Positions 18,752 to 26,862 of a DNA stretch of 64,000 nucleotides are shown here, piece by piece (the stretch's first letter is position 1; the number at the start of each line of letters is the position of its first letter). This stretch comes from Citrobacter sp. Awk 4 (GTDB lineage Bacteria; Pseudomonadota; Gammaproteobacteria; Enterobacterales; Enterobacteriaceae). The translations under genes and the position numbers were made by a program. The DNA is taken from positions 1 through 64,000 of the forward strand of contig NZ_JANEWG010000018.1 in NCBI RefSeq assembly GCF_028069725.1, in the 5' to 3' direction. The notes under the pieces are model-generated. The model was not told where the DNA came from. It did not search any database and saw only the letters and a list, made by a program, of their open reading frames with translations.

Positions 18752-18808
18752 GATGCCCGGTGGCGAGACGTTTACCGGGCATTGGCGAAAGGCCGGGGCT
18801 TCCGGCCA
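18752..18808. terminator. Two adjacent GC-rich hairpins after ansP
   Basis: First stem is 9 bp (18753-18761 with 18774-18782); second is GGCCGG/CCGGCC (18791-18796 with 18802-18807). They lie between convergent ansP and a lipoprotein gene. Arrangement is reminiscent of repetitive extragenic palindromes, but no exact REP consensus was matched. Confidence 0.55.
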
Positions 18809-18816
18809 TTAGGCCA

Positions 18817-19038
18817 TTAATTCGCTTCGATCAATTCAGCGACATCATTGCTGTTAATTTCCCGCTTATTGCCGTCCTGATCGGTGTAACTGGTCATTCC
18901 CGTCTCTTTATCCAGCTTTGGCTTGCCCTGGACAACAATGGTTTTCCCCTGTTTCGTCGTCATGACGTAATCGGTGGTGCAACCCGCCAGAGTGAAAAGC
19001 ATAACGCCCGCACAAAGGCACATGAGTGGCTTCTTCAT
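18817..19038 (-). CDS. YgdI/YgdR-family small lipoprotein
   Basis: Lipoprotein of 73 residues. The signal MKKPLMCLCAGVMLFTLAGC ends in a lipobox with Cys20 as the lipidated residue, followed by a short SH3-like DUF903 domain (DYVMTTKQGKTIVVQGKPKL...GNKREINSNDV). Thr at +2 does not act as an inner-membrane retention signal, so outer-membrane placement is expected. Start at 19038 follows AGGAA; the longer frame adds eight residues before the signal. Function of the family is unknown. In E. coli the TonB receptor yncD lies near this place beside yncE; no such receptor is present here. Confidence 0.85.
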   Translation of the reverse strand: MKKPLMCLCAGVMLFTLAGCTTDYVMTTKQGKTIVVQGKPKLDKETGMTSYTDQDGNKREINSNDVAELIEAN

Positions 19039-19177
19039 AATATTCCTGTATTTTTCAATCATCCAAACGTGCCGGTAGTGTAATTCCCGGATATTGAGCT
19101 GGCTATTTACGGGGTGTAACGAGGCATGTCGAACGTGAGCGGAAAGACAGGAGAGGATTTCCCTCTCCTGTTGAGGA

Positions 19178-20239
19178 TTACAGTGCGATACGAATCACAT
19201 CATCTGGCTGGGTAGCTTCCTGCTCGCGCGTTGATTTTTGTTTAACGCTCACGTACAGGGTTTTTCCATCAGCCGACAGCGCGAGGCTGTTCGGGAAGGT
19301 CGGTGTGTCAAACGTCTTCACCACATTGTAGCGCTTCGCGTCAATCACGCTGACTTTACCCGCCTGGCGATGAGTGACGTAAGCTTCGTTACGCGCAGGG
19401 TTGAACAGCACCGCCAGTGATTCCGGTGCCGCCACGTTTGCCAGCACTTTACCGTCACGCGTATCAATCACTAACACTTCCGCCGCTTTCGCGTCGGTGA
19501 TAAACGCGCGATGCCCGGCAGTGTCCAGACTCAGGTTCATAAAGAAGTGCTCTTTACCGTCATCCAGCAATTTCTTGCGACTCAGAATTTTATTATCGGC
19601 GGTATCAATGGTGATGAATTCGCCATCAGCATTGGTGGTATACAAGCGGCCGGCTTTACTGTCGATAGCCAGGCCGGTGCTCATCTTGCCGGTATTCTGG
19701 ATCGTGGTTTTCAGTTTGATGGTTTCACCATCAACCACCCACACAACGCTCTCTTTACCGATACCGCTGATGTAAACCGTATTGGTGGCGTCATCCGCCA
19801 CCAGTTGGCGAGGTTGCAGTGGACGTACTTCTTCTGAGCGCTGGCGGGGATCGAGAACCAGACGTCCTTTGACATCACCCGTTTTGGCGTCAATTGCCGT
19901 CAGTGCGCTGTTTACCGTATTGCCGAACCACAGCGTTTGGGTGGCATTGTTAAGGGTTACGCCAAACGGTTTGAGATCGTTGTGAATCGCCTGAGTGACT
20001 TCCAGCGTGACCGGATCAAGGCGATAGACGATGCCGCCTTTGTCTAATTTTCGGCTCTGCGAAGTGGCCAGCCACAACGCATTTTCCTGCTGGCTATAGG
20101 CCATTTCATATGCGCCCTTACCCACGGCTTTACGCAGCATTTCTTCCGCGGCCTGCGTGCTGAATGATGACACAACAAGCAGTGAACCTAACAATAATGA
20201 ACCCCGCAGGCGCGGCGAAAACAGATGACGTAAATGCAT
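19178..20239 (-). CDS. yncE: YncE, periplasmic beta-propeller protein
   Basis: Secreted protein of 353 residues, same length as E. coli YncE. Residues 1-31 form a signal peptide ending STQA before AEEML. The rest is a seven-bladed propeller built from YVTN-type repeats, for example VYISGIGKESVVWVVDG and LYTTNADGEFITIDT. E. coli YncE is iron-regulated and binds single-stranded DNA in vitro; its role is unknown. The start at 20239 follows GGGAG; a Met 13 codons earlier is rejected because it would displace the signal peptide. A Fur-box-like dyad lies about 85 bases upstream, consistent with the E. coli regulation. Confidence 0.95.
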   Translation of the reverse strand: MHLRHLFSPRLRGSLLLGSLLVVSSFSTQAAEEMLRKAVGKGAYEMAYSQQENALWLATSQSRKLDKGGIVYRLDPVTLEVTQAIHNDLKPFGVTLNNATQTLWFGNTVNSALTAIDAKTGDVKGRLVLDPRQRSEEVRPLQPRQLVADDATNTVYISGIGKESVVWVVDGETIKLKTTIQNTGKMSTGLAIDSKAGRLYTTNADGEFITIDTADNKILSRKKLLDDGKEHFFMNLSLDTAGHRAFITDAKAAEVLVIDTRDGKVLANVAAPESLAVLFNPARNEAYVTHRQAGKVSVIDAKRYNVVKTFDTPTFPNSLALSADGKTLYVSVKQKSTREQEATQPDDVIRIAL

Positions 20240-20324
20240 GACGACTCCCTTTGATGAATATCTGTATAACTGCTTCACACGACTTCGATGAGCAACATCA
20301 TGGTGTCGCCTCTTTTATGAATGC

Positions 20325-20342
20325 GAATAGTAATCATTATTC
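20325..20342. promoter_or_regulatory. Fur-box candidate upstream of yncE
   Basis: GAATAGTAATCATTATTC is an imperfect dyad with strong resemblance to the Fur consensus half GATAAT/ATTATC. It lies 85-103 bases upstream of the yncE start, in the region where its promoter is expected. Iron repression by Fur is inferred from the motif and from known E. coli yncE behaviour. Confidence 0.7.
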
Positions 20343-20455
20343 ACCTATATGTGGAGCATTCTTTTCACCAGGACAGCAATCTTCTTAATTTCTCCACGAA
20401 GGCGGTGATCACAAGGGGATTGGCGCTTTAAATCGCGCAGTATATTCATCCTTCA

Positions 20456-20478
20456 ATAGCGGGGAGTCACCCCGCTAT
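20456..20478 (-). terminator. Hairpin after mcbR
   Basis: A 9-bp perfect stem (20456-20464 with 20470-20478) with a five-base loop lies 13 bases past the mcbR stop on the minus strand. There is no clear T-run, so strength is uncertain. Confidence 0.55.
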
Positions 20479-20490
20479 ATTCCGGCGAGG

Positions 20491-21156
20491 TTAATGGAGA
20501 TATTGCGTTCTAATGAGGGAGACATTTTTAGCAATGATGTCATTGAGACACCGGCGGGATGCTTCTTTATCTCCTTGCGCCAGCGCGTCGAGCAACGAGT
20601 GATAATACTCAACGCGGCTCTGATACCCTTCAGGCACCCCATTGCCATATAAAAAATGCAGGCTGGGGCCCATTCGTACCCACAGTTGTTCAATCATTTG
20701 GTAGAGCGTCGGCATATTGGCGTAACGGTAAATCTGAAACCGAAACGCATGATTTGCCAGAAGTCGCTCTTGTATCGTGCCGCTTTCGTGTGCCTGTTGA
20801 TACTGCTCCAGTAGCGTGGTGAGCGTTTGCAGGCGCCCGGCAGAAATCGCCTCTGCGGCGGCCGCTACCGCCATACCCTCAAGTTCAGTACGGACGAGAT
20901 TGATCTCTTCCCATCCCGCCAGTGAAATATCGGGCACCATAAAGGCCTGCGCCGGGGCAACAGCTAATGCGCTCGCGGAGACCAACCGCAGTAATGCTTC
21001 ACGAACAGGCGTAATACTGATCCCCAGCTCGTCGGCAATATTTTTCGTTATCAGTCTCGCACCAGGTTTTAATGCACCTATCGTCAACTGGTGTTTCAAA
21101 CCGTTCTCAACCTGTGTCGTCAGGCTGATATGTGATGTTTTTTCCAAACCGGGCAT
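20491..21156 (-). CDS. mcbR: McbR-like GntR-family regulator
   Basis: GntR/FadR-family transcription regulator of 221 residues, the length of E. coli McbR (YncC). Winged helix-turn-helix at about 15-70 (GALKPGARLITKNIADELGISITPVREALL), then the all-helical FCD ligand domain. The DNA-binding half and the MIEQLWVRMGPSLHFLYG segment match E. coli McbR well; the middle of the FCD domain is more diverged, so it may respond to another ligand. E. coli McbR affects biofilm through mcbA and represses the neighbouring curA; curA is absent here. AAGGA precedes the start. Its position beside the autotransporter gene makes that a possible but unproven target. Confidence 0.82.
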   Translation of the reverse strand: MPGLEKTSHISLTTQVENGLKHQLTIGALKPGARLITKNIADELGISITPVREALLRLVSASALAVAPAQAFMVPDISLAGWEEINLVRTELEGMAVAAAAEAISAGRLQTLTTLLEQYQQAHESGTIQERLLANHAFRFQIYRYANMPTLYQMIEQLWVRMGPSLHFLYGNGVPEGYQSRVEYYHSLLDALAQGDKEASRRCLNDIIAKNVSLIRTQYLH

Positions 21157-21545
21157 TTTACATCCTTCCGTTATTCATCGAGCGACATCGCAATTAAATC
21201 CACACATAGAAGGGATTTAATTGTAAAAAAGTAAACCTGGTCAGGAATGAAAAATAAAAATTAAACGTGATAGTTTACCCGCGTTATATTTCGCTTATTA
21301 ACGTTTAGTGACGCATTTTGCGGTGCTTTAATTAAAGCCGCAAATGACAATTTTGCCCATTTTTATGGCGGAATTATTACTTTACACTGCGCAGATCCGT
21401 TGGTTTACGGCTTTGCGGCCGTTTTTCCCGCTCTTTCTGGTCATTAAAAACAGCGCAAAAAAAAACCGGAGTCAGATAGTGACCCCGGTTTATAGATGGT
21501 TAAAAACAAATTAATCCATTGATTAAAGAGACTTTACAGTATCTG
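21157..21545. other. Intergenic region between autotransporter and mcbR
   Basis: 389 bases, AT-rich between about 21220 and 21370. It holds the autotransporter terminator near its right end and presumably the mcbR promoter nearer 21160-21300. No gene is supported. Confidence 0.6.
21456..21491 (-). terminator. Autotransporter intrinsic terminator
   Basis: A 12-position stem with one mismatch (21463-21474 with 21480-21491) is followed on the minus strand by about nine U, the complement of the A-run at 21457-21465. It lies about 55 bases beyond the autotransporter stop. Confidence 0.85.
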
Positions 21546-24500
21546 TCAGAAACTGTATTTCACACCGATCATCGCAGAGGTATCGCTGTAACCTTTATCA
21601 CCAATCTGCACGCCGACATTGCCCCACAGATTCAGATGCGGATTAAGCTGGCCCTCTACGCCGGTTTTCAGTTCTCCGATATTCTGCGCTCCCTCCTGAT
21701 GGACATTCATGCCATCCATACTGACACCAAATTTCTCGGTGTTGTGGATCCAGTTGGCTTCCACGAACGGCTGGAAGGTCCGGTTTTTACCGTCATCGAT
21801 TTTGCTGTGGCCTTTCAGGAAGGTGCGCATACCCAGACGGGTCTGCACGTTATTCTCCCCTTCACCGCTGACACGGGTGCCGTTGCTTTCACGGTGATCG
21901 TCCGCCGTGACGCCCATCCAGATGACCTGCGCCTGCGGCTGGATATACCACTCATTCAGTGAGCCCTGACTGCCGGTAAACTCGCCCAGTTTATGCGTGT
22001 AGCCCGCTTCAAGCGACGCGGTGAGCCCGCGCGATTTGTAGGACTCATTCTGAATATCCTGGCCTTTGACGTCATTATCAAACCAGCCGTACTGTGCCCA
22101 GCTGTCCAGGTACATGCCTTGTCTGGTTTCGTCGTTCTGATACCAGGTCGCGTAAAGCCCGGCGCTGTAACCGCTGACGGTGCCTTCTGAGCGATAACCC
22201 GTGACATTCGAGCGGCTGTTGCTACTGTTATGACCGTAGCCAGCCATCACGCCGAGATGCCAGCGTTGCAGTTCATCCGGGCTCCACTGCGCAATATCAC
22301 CGCCCAGTTGCACCACATAACGGTTACTCTGGGTGCTGATTTGCCCGCTGCTGTCTTTAAAGCGGTTATGCCCGCCAACCTGGCGCAGCCACATGCTGGT
22401 CACTCTCTTCTCGCCGGTGAGCGCATCGGTGTACTGAGGCTCTCCCAGACGATCGTGCAGTCGGGTGATGAACATCGTGTTGGCGGCCATCAGGTTCGCG
22501 GTGTAGCTGGCTGATTCAGGACGCACCGTCGGTGCTCCTGGAGCATGCGGTATTTTTGGTGTGACAGGTTTATCCGGCGTACCTGGGTTTTTATCTTTAT
22601 CAGACGTATCAGGGTTTGTCGGCTCTTCAGGCGTATCCGGCTCTTCAGATGTATCCGGCTTTTTCGGCGGTGTCGGAGGTGTAACATACTGATTCGTTAG
22701 GAACCAGTCCGCGCCTTTTTTCTCCAGACTGTATTCATGAATCCCGCCGACAATACGCTCTGATTTGGTGAAGACACCGTCAGACTCGCCTTTCACCTCA
22801 ACAACGCGGATCCCGTTAAGGGTGTAAGCGCCATGACCACCGGCATTGATCACCTTTAGATAGGTATTACCACTGGTATTGCCGTTGACCACTATTTTGT
22901 CCGTCACGGAGGCATCATTTCCCAGCACGGTGTTCAGCACGACCGTGCCATTCTGCCCATTCCAGTTATTGGCGGTCAGGGTTTTTCCGACAGTCATGGG
23001 CTGGGAGGATGGTGCTGCAAAATTGATGGTGCCAGCGAGATTAACATCATCAACCAGCGAGTCTGCCGTCATATTCCAGGTGCTGGCGCTGTCGATATTC
23101 ACGTCAGTCGGATCAATCCAGCCGGTTAATGTCGCTCCGTTACGCAGAGACAACGCGGTGTTGTCCTGGCCAATGATATTGCTGACCAGCTGAGCCCCGC
23201 CATTGCTGCCATCCAGTACCAGTTCGCCGCCGTCAATATGCGTGTCGCCAGTCCACAGAGTGTTACCTGACAACGTCAGCGAGCCATCACCGGTTTTGGT
23301 CAAACTGCCCGCCGATGTGCCATCAACGATATCCCCGGCGAAAGTGGTGCTGTCAGCGGTCGTCGCGTTGTTCACGGTCAGCATCGCCCCATTCAGACGG
23401 ACTTCTCCGCCAGTACCGCCCAGGCGGCTAACCTGCTGGTTATTCGCGTTAAGATCAAACACGCCGCCGTTGATATTCACCTCATTGCTGCTGGCAATGC
23501 TGTCAACCACGTCCGTGCGTAGCGTACCGCTGCTGAGGGTGGTTTTGCCGGTGTATGTATTCACTGCGCTCAATACCGTTTCCCCGGCCCCTTTCTGGGT
23601 CAGGGAGCCCGTGCCGGAGACAACACCAGAGAGGAATGTCTCCGCTGGGTTATTGATAACAAATTCGCTGTTGTTAAGCACATTACCCACGATCGAACCT
23701 GAACTTGTGCCATCACCCAGTTGCAGCGTCCCACCACTGATGGTAGTACCGCCCTCATAGGTGTTTTCACCCGTCAACACGGTCGTACCGCTGAGATTAG
23801 TCAGGGAACCCAGCCCTGAAACGACCGGCGAGAACAGGTAATTCCCGGAAGTATCTGTGTGATTAAAAACTAACTGGCTACCGGCAGCGTGCAGTCTGAC
23901 AGCCGGTGCTTCTAATGTGCCAGGCGACGCCGCTGCAGAACCCGGCGTTGCGCCGATCACCAGCATGCTGGAATCGTTATTCACATTGACGCCACCTTCA
24001 GCCACCATCTTGCCGTGATCTTCCAGTACCAGAGAACCCGTACCGGCGGTATTTCCTGACTTGGGTTTAAAACCGATACTCAGGATGTGATTTGTCCCGA
24101 TGTTCCATGTTGAGCCCGCGCCCTTAATCGTTGCAATTCCTGTTGCGCCCGATTCAATGGCAATCCCCCCACCGATTGAATTCACGGTGCCGCCGTCGGT
24201 GACGTTTAAAATACCGTCGCCGCGGCGTCCAACATTTAATTGATCATCGGTAATTGTAAAACGAGAGCCTTCGCCACTGACGTTAACCACACCACGCGTT
24301 CCCGCGCTATCCGCAACGTAAGAAACCGAATTGCTGGTGACGTTACCGCCATCAGTAATATTTAACGTGGCGCTACCGCGGGTTCCTACCGTAATTCCGG
24401 AGGAGTTGTCTGCCGTCGCAAATAACGCTGAGTCCGCGCCATCAACGCTGACAACACCAGTGCTATTTTCGTTTTGGCCGATATTGATAAACTTGGTGTA

Positions 24501-24920
24501 GGCTTTGCCACCGTTTTTAACCTCCAGCGTACCGTTGCCTCCACCGCCAACCGCGGTGGTTCCGTTACCTGAAGGATTATTGTCGGTGGTGACGCTATCA
24601 AACCATTTTCCGCCATCAACCGTGAGCGTCCCGCTGTCGTTTTTGCCGTAGCCCATGACGGATCCGCTATCCGGACCAGGAATTTGTCCTGTTACCACCG
24701 TCTCCCCACGGGAAATAAGCAGCGAGCCCGTACCGCCATCACCGATATATAATGCGGGGGGCGACGCAGGAATATCTGCAGCAGTTTTTGAACCATTAAT
24801 AGAAAGTGCGTCGGCATGCGCTGTTGTGCAAATTGACGCTAAAACAATTAAACCCACACCATCCAGAGGGGTTATTTTATAAAAATTATTGCCGTTGGAA
24901 CTCAATATATAATTCTCCAT
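21546..24920 (-). CDS. AIDA/pertactin-type autotransporter adhesin-like
   Basis: Type Va secreted protein of 1124 residues. A hydrophobic segment around residues 18-36 ending TAHA looks like a signal peptide, but it follows an unusual uncharged leader (MENYILSSNGNNFYK). The passenger has glycine-rich beta-helix repeats of the form VGxxGxGxLNVTDGGxV, then passenger-associated transport repeats such as TVLTGENTYEGGTTISGGTL and TVLSAVNTYTGKTTLSSGTL. A Pro/Asp/Glu/Thr linker (about 752-800) leads to a C-terminal barrel of about 290 residues beginning SYTANLMAANTMFITRLHDR and ending in Phe (KYSF). It should be surface-exposed; adhesion or autoaggregation is inferred from the family only. No Shine-Dalgarno is seen before the ATG at 24920, and stops lie just upstream. 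Confidence 0.88.
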   Translation of the reverse strand: MENYILSSNGNNFYKITPLDGVGLIVLASICTTAHADALSINGSKTAADIPASPPALYIGDGGTGSLLISRGETVVTGQIPGPDSGSVMGYGKNDSGTLTVDGGKWFDSVTTDNNPSGNGTTAVGGGGNGTLEVKNGGKAYTKFINIGQNENSTGVVSVDGADSALFATADNSSGITVGTRGSATLNITDGGNVTSNSVSYVADSAGTRGVVNVSGEGSRFTITDDQLNVGRRGDGILNVTDGGTVNSIGGGIAIESGATGIATIKGAGSTWNIGTNHILSIGFKPKSGNTAGTGSLVLEDHGKMVAEGGVNVNNDSSMLVIGATPGSAAASPGTLEAPAVRLHAAGSQLVFNHTDTSGNYLFSPVVSGLGSLTNLSGTTVLTGENTYEGGTTISGGTLQLGDGTSSGSIVGNVLNNSEFVINNPAETFLSGVVSGTGSLTQKGAGETVLSAVNTYTGKTTLSSGTLRTDVVDSIASSNEVNINGGVFDLNANNQQVSRLGGTGGEVRLNGAMLTVNNATTADSTTFAGDIVDGTSAGSLTKTGDGSLTLSGNTLWTGDTHIDGGELVLDGSNGGAQLVSNIIGQDNTALSLRNGATLTGWIDPTDVNIDSASTWNMTADSLVDDVNLAGTINFAAPSSQPMTVGKTLTANNWNGQNGTVVLNTVLGNDASVTDKIVVNGNTSGNTYLKVINAGGHGAYTLNGIRVVEVKGESDGVFTKSERIVGGIHEYSLEKKGADWFLTNQYVTPPTPPKKPDTSEEPDTPEEPTNPDTSDKDKNPGTPDKPVTPKIPHAPGAPTVRPESASYTANLMAANTMFITRLHDRLGEPQYTDALTGEKRVTSMWLRQVGGHNRFKDSSGQISTQSNRYVVQLGGDIAQWSPDELQRWHLGVMAGYGHNSSNSRSNVTGYRSEGTVSGYSAGLYATWYQNDETRQGMYLDSWAQYGWFDNDVKGQDIQNESYKSRGLTASLEAGYTHKLGEFTGSQGSLNEWYIQPQAQVIWMGVTADDHRESNGTRVSGEGENNVQTRLGMRTFLKGHSKIDDGKNRTFQPFVEANWIHNTEKFGVSMDGMNVHQEGAQNIGELKTGVEGQLNPHLNLWGNVGVQIGDKGYSDTSAMIGVKYSF
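22621..22656. repeat. 18-bp tandem repeat in autotransporter linker
   Basis: Two adjacent 18-base units (22621-22638, 22639-22656) differing at two positions encode consecutive copies of a six-residue Asp-Thr-Pro/Ser-Glu-Glu-Pro unit in the linker between passenger and barrel. Further degenerate copies flank it. The period is a whole number of codons, so copy-number change would keep the frame. Confidence 0.7.
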
Positions 24921-25279
24921 GTTTCATTATTTTTTGGCTGCCAATTCCATTGGGATGGCCAGAAATAAAATTTAACACAGGGTTACGCATTATTTCAAAC
25001 TTGTGACAACAACCGCATAATTAATAGTCACATTTAGTATAAATATTGACTTTGCTAGTAATCGCTACTTTTTTCAGATAAAATATAAAAAGGATTTAAT
25101 TCGGTATTTATAAGTAACTCACCATTGACAAATACATTATGTTATATATTCGTCGTTCTTTTAAAGATGTATTTTATTTAAAACTTCAGCACAGAGAACG
25201 CGATTACATTGCATTGGATTTAATAATAAAAGAAGAAAACTGCTCCAGAGGAGCAGTTTATATCAACCGCGCTTGCGGA
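24921..25279. other. AT-rich intergenic region beside autotransporter
   Basis: 359 bases that are visibly much richer in A and T than the surrounding genes, with many A/T tracts. It should hold the autotransporter promoter (minus strand) and it ends with the terminator of the XRE-cupin gene. No gene is supported. The composition is typical of H-NS-bound promoter regions of acquired surface-protein genes; that is inference. Confidence 0.6.
25231..25259 (-). terminator. XRE-cupin gene terminator
   Basis: A 10-bp perfect stem (25237-25246 with 25250-25259) and a three-base loop, followed on the minus strand by a U/C-rich tail. It lies about 20 bases after the regulator stop codon. Confidence 0.85.
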
Positions 25280-25855
25280 TTAATTGCCGGTGTGATTTAA
25301 ACGCACCACCAGATAAACGCAGGAGGACGACGTTTCATTAATAAAGCGGCAGTCATTGGGTGGTCCAAGCTCGAGACAGTCTCCTGCCTTCATTTCATGG
25401 CGGGTATCCCCTTCAACAAACACCAGCTCTCCCTGCTGTAGCCAGATTAGCTGACGGGCCAGCGCATAGGACGACGCCGGCATCGGGACGTCGCTACCCG
25501 GTGGAAGCTCGATCTGCACCAAATCAATGGGCAGGTCGCTGCGCGGCGAGACATGGCGGCGCAGATAGTGCGTTTGCGGATCGTACCAGACCGGTTGATC
25601 GGCAAAGCGCAGCAGCTTGCCCTCTTGCATCTCGGCGCGGGCGATAAGCGTCGACATGCTAATGCCAAACGCGCCCGAAAGTCTGCCGAGGAGCGTTGCC
25701 GTTGGACTGCTCTCGCCCCGTTCAATCTTATGGATCATCGCCCGTGAGACGCCTGCTCGTTCAGCAAGCTCCGTCAACGACCAACCCCGCGACTCGCGTT
25801 CAAGGCGAATTCTGACGCTGATCCGTTGATTTATGTTGTCTTCAATAGTATTCAT
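25280..25855 (-). CDS. XRE-cupin transcription regulator
   Basis: Regulator of 191 residues. An XRE helix-turn-helix spans about 12-66 (LERESRGWSLTELAERAGVS) and a cupin-fold sensor domain spans about 110-187. This architecture is shared with SutR and PuuR, which sense small molecules. The start codon at 25853-25855 lies next to a perfect 8+8 palindrome that also covers the region before the divergent mnaT start 37 bases away, so it probably represses itself and mnaT-ydcZ. No named orthologue was recognised; at this site E. coli K-12 has no comparable gene that I recall. Ligand unknown. Confidence 0.85.
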   Translation of the reverse strand: MNTIEDNINQRISVRIRLERESRGWSLTELAERAGVSRAMIHKIERGESSPTATLLGRLSGAFGISMSTLIARAEMQEGKLLRFADQPVWYDPQTHYLRRHVSPRSDLPIDLVQIELPPGSDVPMPASSYALARQLIWLQQGELVFVEGDTRHEMKAGDCLELGPPNDCRFINETSSSCVYLVVRLNHTGN

Positions 25856-25868
25856 ATCGTAATACTAT
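25845..25868. promoter_or_regulatory. Palindromic operator over XRE start codon
   Basis: Perfect inverted repeat ATAGTATT (25845-25852) and AATACTAT (25861-25868) with an 8-base spacer that contains the XRE-cupin start codon (complement of 25853-25855). It is 25 bases before the mnaT ATG. One bound dimer could block both divergent genes. Binding by the adjacent regulator is inferred. Confidence 0.72.
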
Positions 25869-25892
25869 AGTGAACACCCCCTGAGGTTCAAC

Positions 25893-26411
25893 ATGCCCAT
25901 TCGATTTGCCAGCAAAGAAGACTGTGCCGCCATCGCCGAAATCTACAATCATGCCGTTTTACATACCGCCGCCATCTGGAACGATCAAACCGTCGATGCC
26001 GACAACCGCATCGCCTGGTATGAAGCGCGTCAGTTACTGGGCTATCCGGTGCTGGTCAGCGAAGAAAATAACACCGTCACTGGCTATGCCTCCTTTGGCG
26101 ACTGGCGAAACTTTGAGGGCTTTCGTCATACCGTGGAACACTCGGTCTACGTTCACCCGCAACATCAGGGTAAAGGACTGGGGCGCGCACTGCTCAGCAA
26201 GCTGATTGAGGAGGCGCGGGCGTGTGGTAAACATGTGATGGTCGCCGGGATTGAGTCGCAAAACCTCGCCTCGCTGCATCTGCATGAAACTCTGGGCTTT
26301 AAGACGACCGCGCAAATGCCACAGGTTGGCACAAAATTTGGCCGCTGGCTGGATCTGACCTTTATGCAATTGCAACTGGACGATCGTGTCGATCCGGACG
26401 GGCACCGATGA
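25893..26411 (+). CDS. mnaT: MnaT, L-amino acid N-acetyltransferase
   Basis: GNAT-family acetyltransferase of 172 residues, cytoplasmic. E. coli MnaT (YncA) acetylates methionine and other free amino acids and methionine sulfoximine/sulfone with acetyl-CoA. The acetyl-CoA pyrophosphate loop is HPQHQGKGLGRALLSKL (about 89-105), with the family stretches IYNHAVLHTAAIWNDQT and VGTKFGRWLDLTFMQ. Start at 25893 follows GAGG. Its stop overlaps the ydcZ start by four bases, so the two are one transcription unit, apparently under the divergent XRE-cupin regulator. Confidence 0.95.
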   Translation: MPIRFASKEDCAAIAEIYNHAVLHTAAIWNDQTVDADNRIAWYEARQLLGYPVLVSEENNTVTGYASFGDWRNFEGFRHTVEHSVYVHPQHQGKGLGRALLSKLIEEARACGKHVMVAGIESQNLASLHLHETLGFKTTAQMPQVGTKFGRWLDLTFMQLQLDDRVDPDGHR

Positions 26412-26857
26412 ACCAGACGCTGACCTTTGCTTTCCTGATTGCCGCAGGCATTGGCCTGGTCGTACAAAACACCCTGATGGTGCGGATTACCCAAACGTCG
26501 TCGACGATCCTTATCGCGATGCTGCTCAATTCGCTGGTGGGAATTATTCTGTTTGTCAGCATTTTGGGATTCAAACAGGGGACGGCGGGATTTGGCGAGC
26601 TGATGTCCAGCGTGCGCTGGTGGACGCTGATCCCCGGACTGCTGGGGTCGTTTTTTGTCTTCGCCAGTATCAGTGGTTATCAATATGTCGGCGCGGCGAC
26701 CACCATTGCGGTACTGGTCGCCAGCCAATTGATTGGCGGCTTAGTGCTGGATATCGTGCGCAGCCACGGCGTGCCGCTACGGGCGCTGGCCGGTCCCGTG
26801 TGTGGGGCGGTGCTGCTGGTTGTCGGCGCCTGGCTGGTCGCCAGACGCTCGTTTTAG
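26408..26857 (+). CDS. ydcZ: YdcZ, DMT-superfamily membrane protein
   Basis: Inner-membrane protein of 149 residues with five hydrophobic segments, of the DUF606/DMT-superfamily type related to EamA exporters. Overlaps mnaT by ATGA (26408-26411), so it is co-translated. The pairing with an amino-acid acetyltransferase suggests export of an acetylated or toxic amino-acid analogue; this is speculation from context. Convergent with ydcY, whose stop is 5 bases away. Confidence 0.92.
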   Translation: MNQTLTFAFLIAAGIGLVVQNTLMVRITQTSSTILIAMLLNSLVGIILFVSILGFKQGTAGFGELMSSVRWWTLIPGLLGSFFVFASISGYQYVGAATTIAVLVASQLIGGLVLDIVRSHGVPLRALAGPVCGAVLLVVGAWLVARRSF

Positions 26858-26862
26858 GATGC

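Noticed and set aside
23203-23760. 185-codon plus-strand open frame inside the autotransporter
   Set aside because: Ser/Pro/Val-rich product is the antisense of Gly/Thr-rich passenger repeats.
24921-25279. Possible small genes in the AT-rich region
   Set aside because: Only very short frames without ribosome sites were seen.
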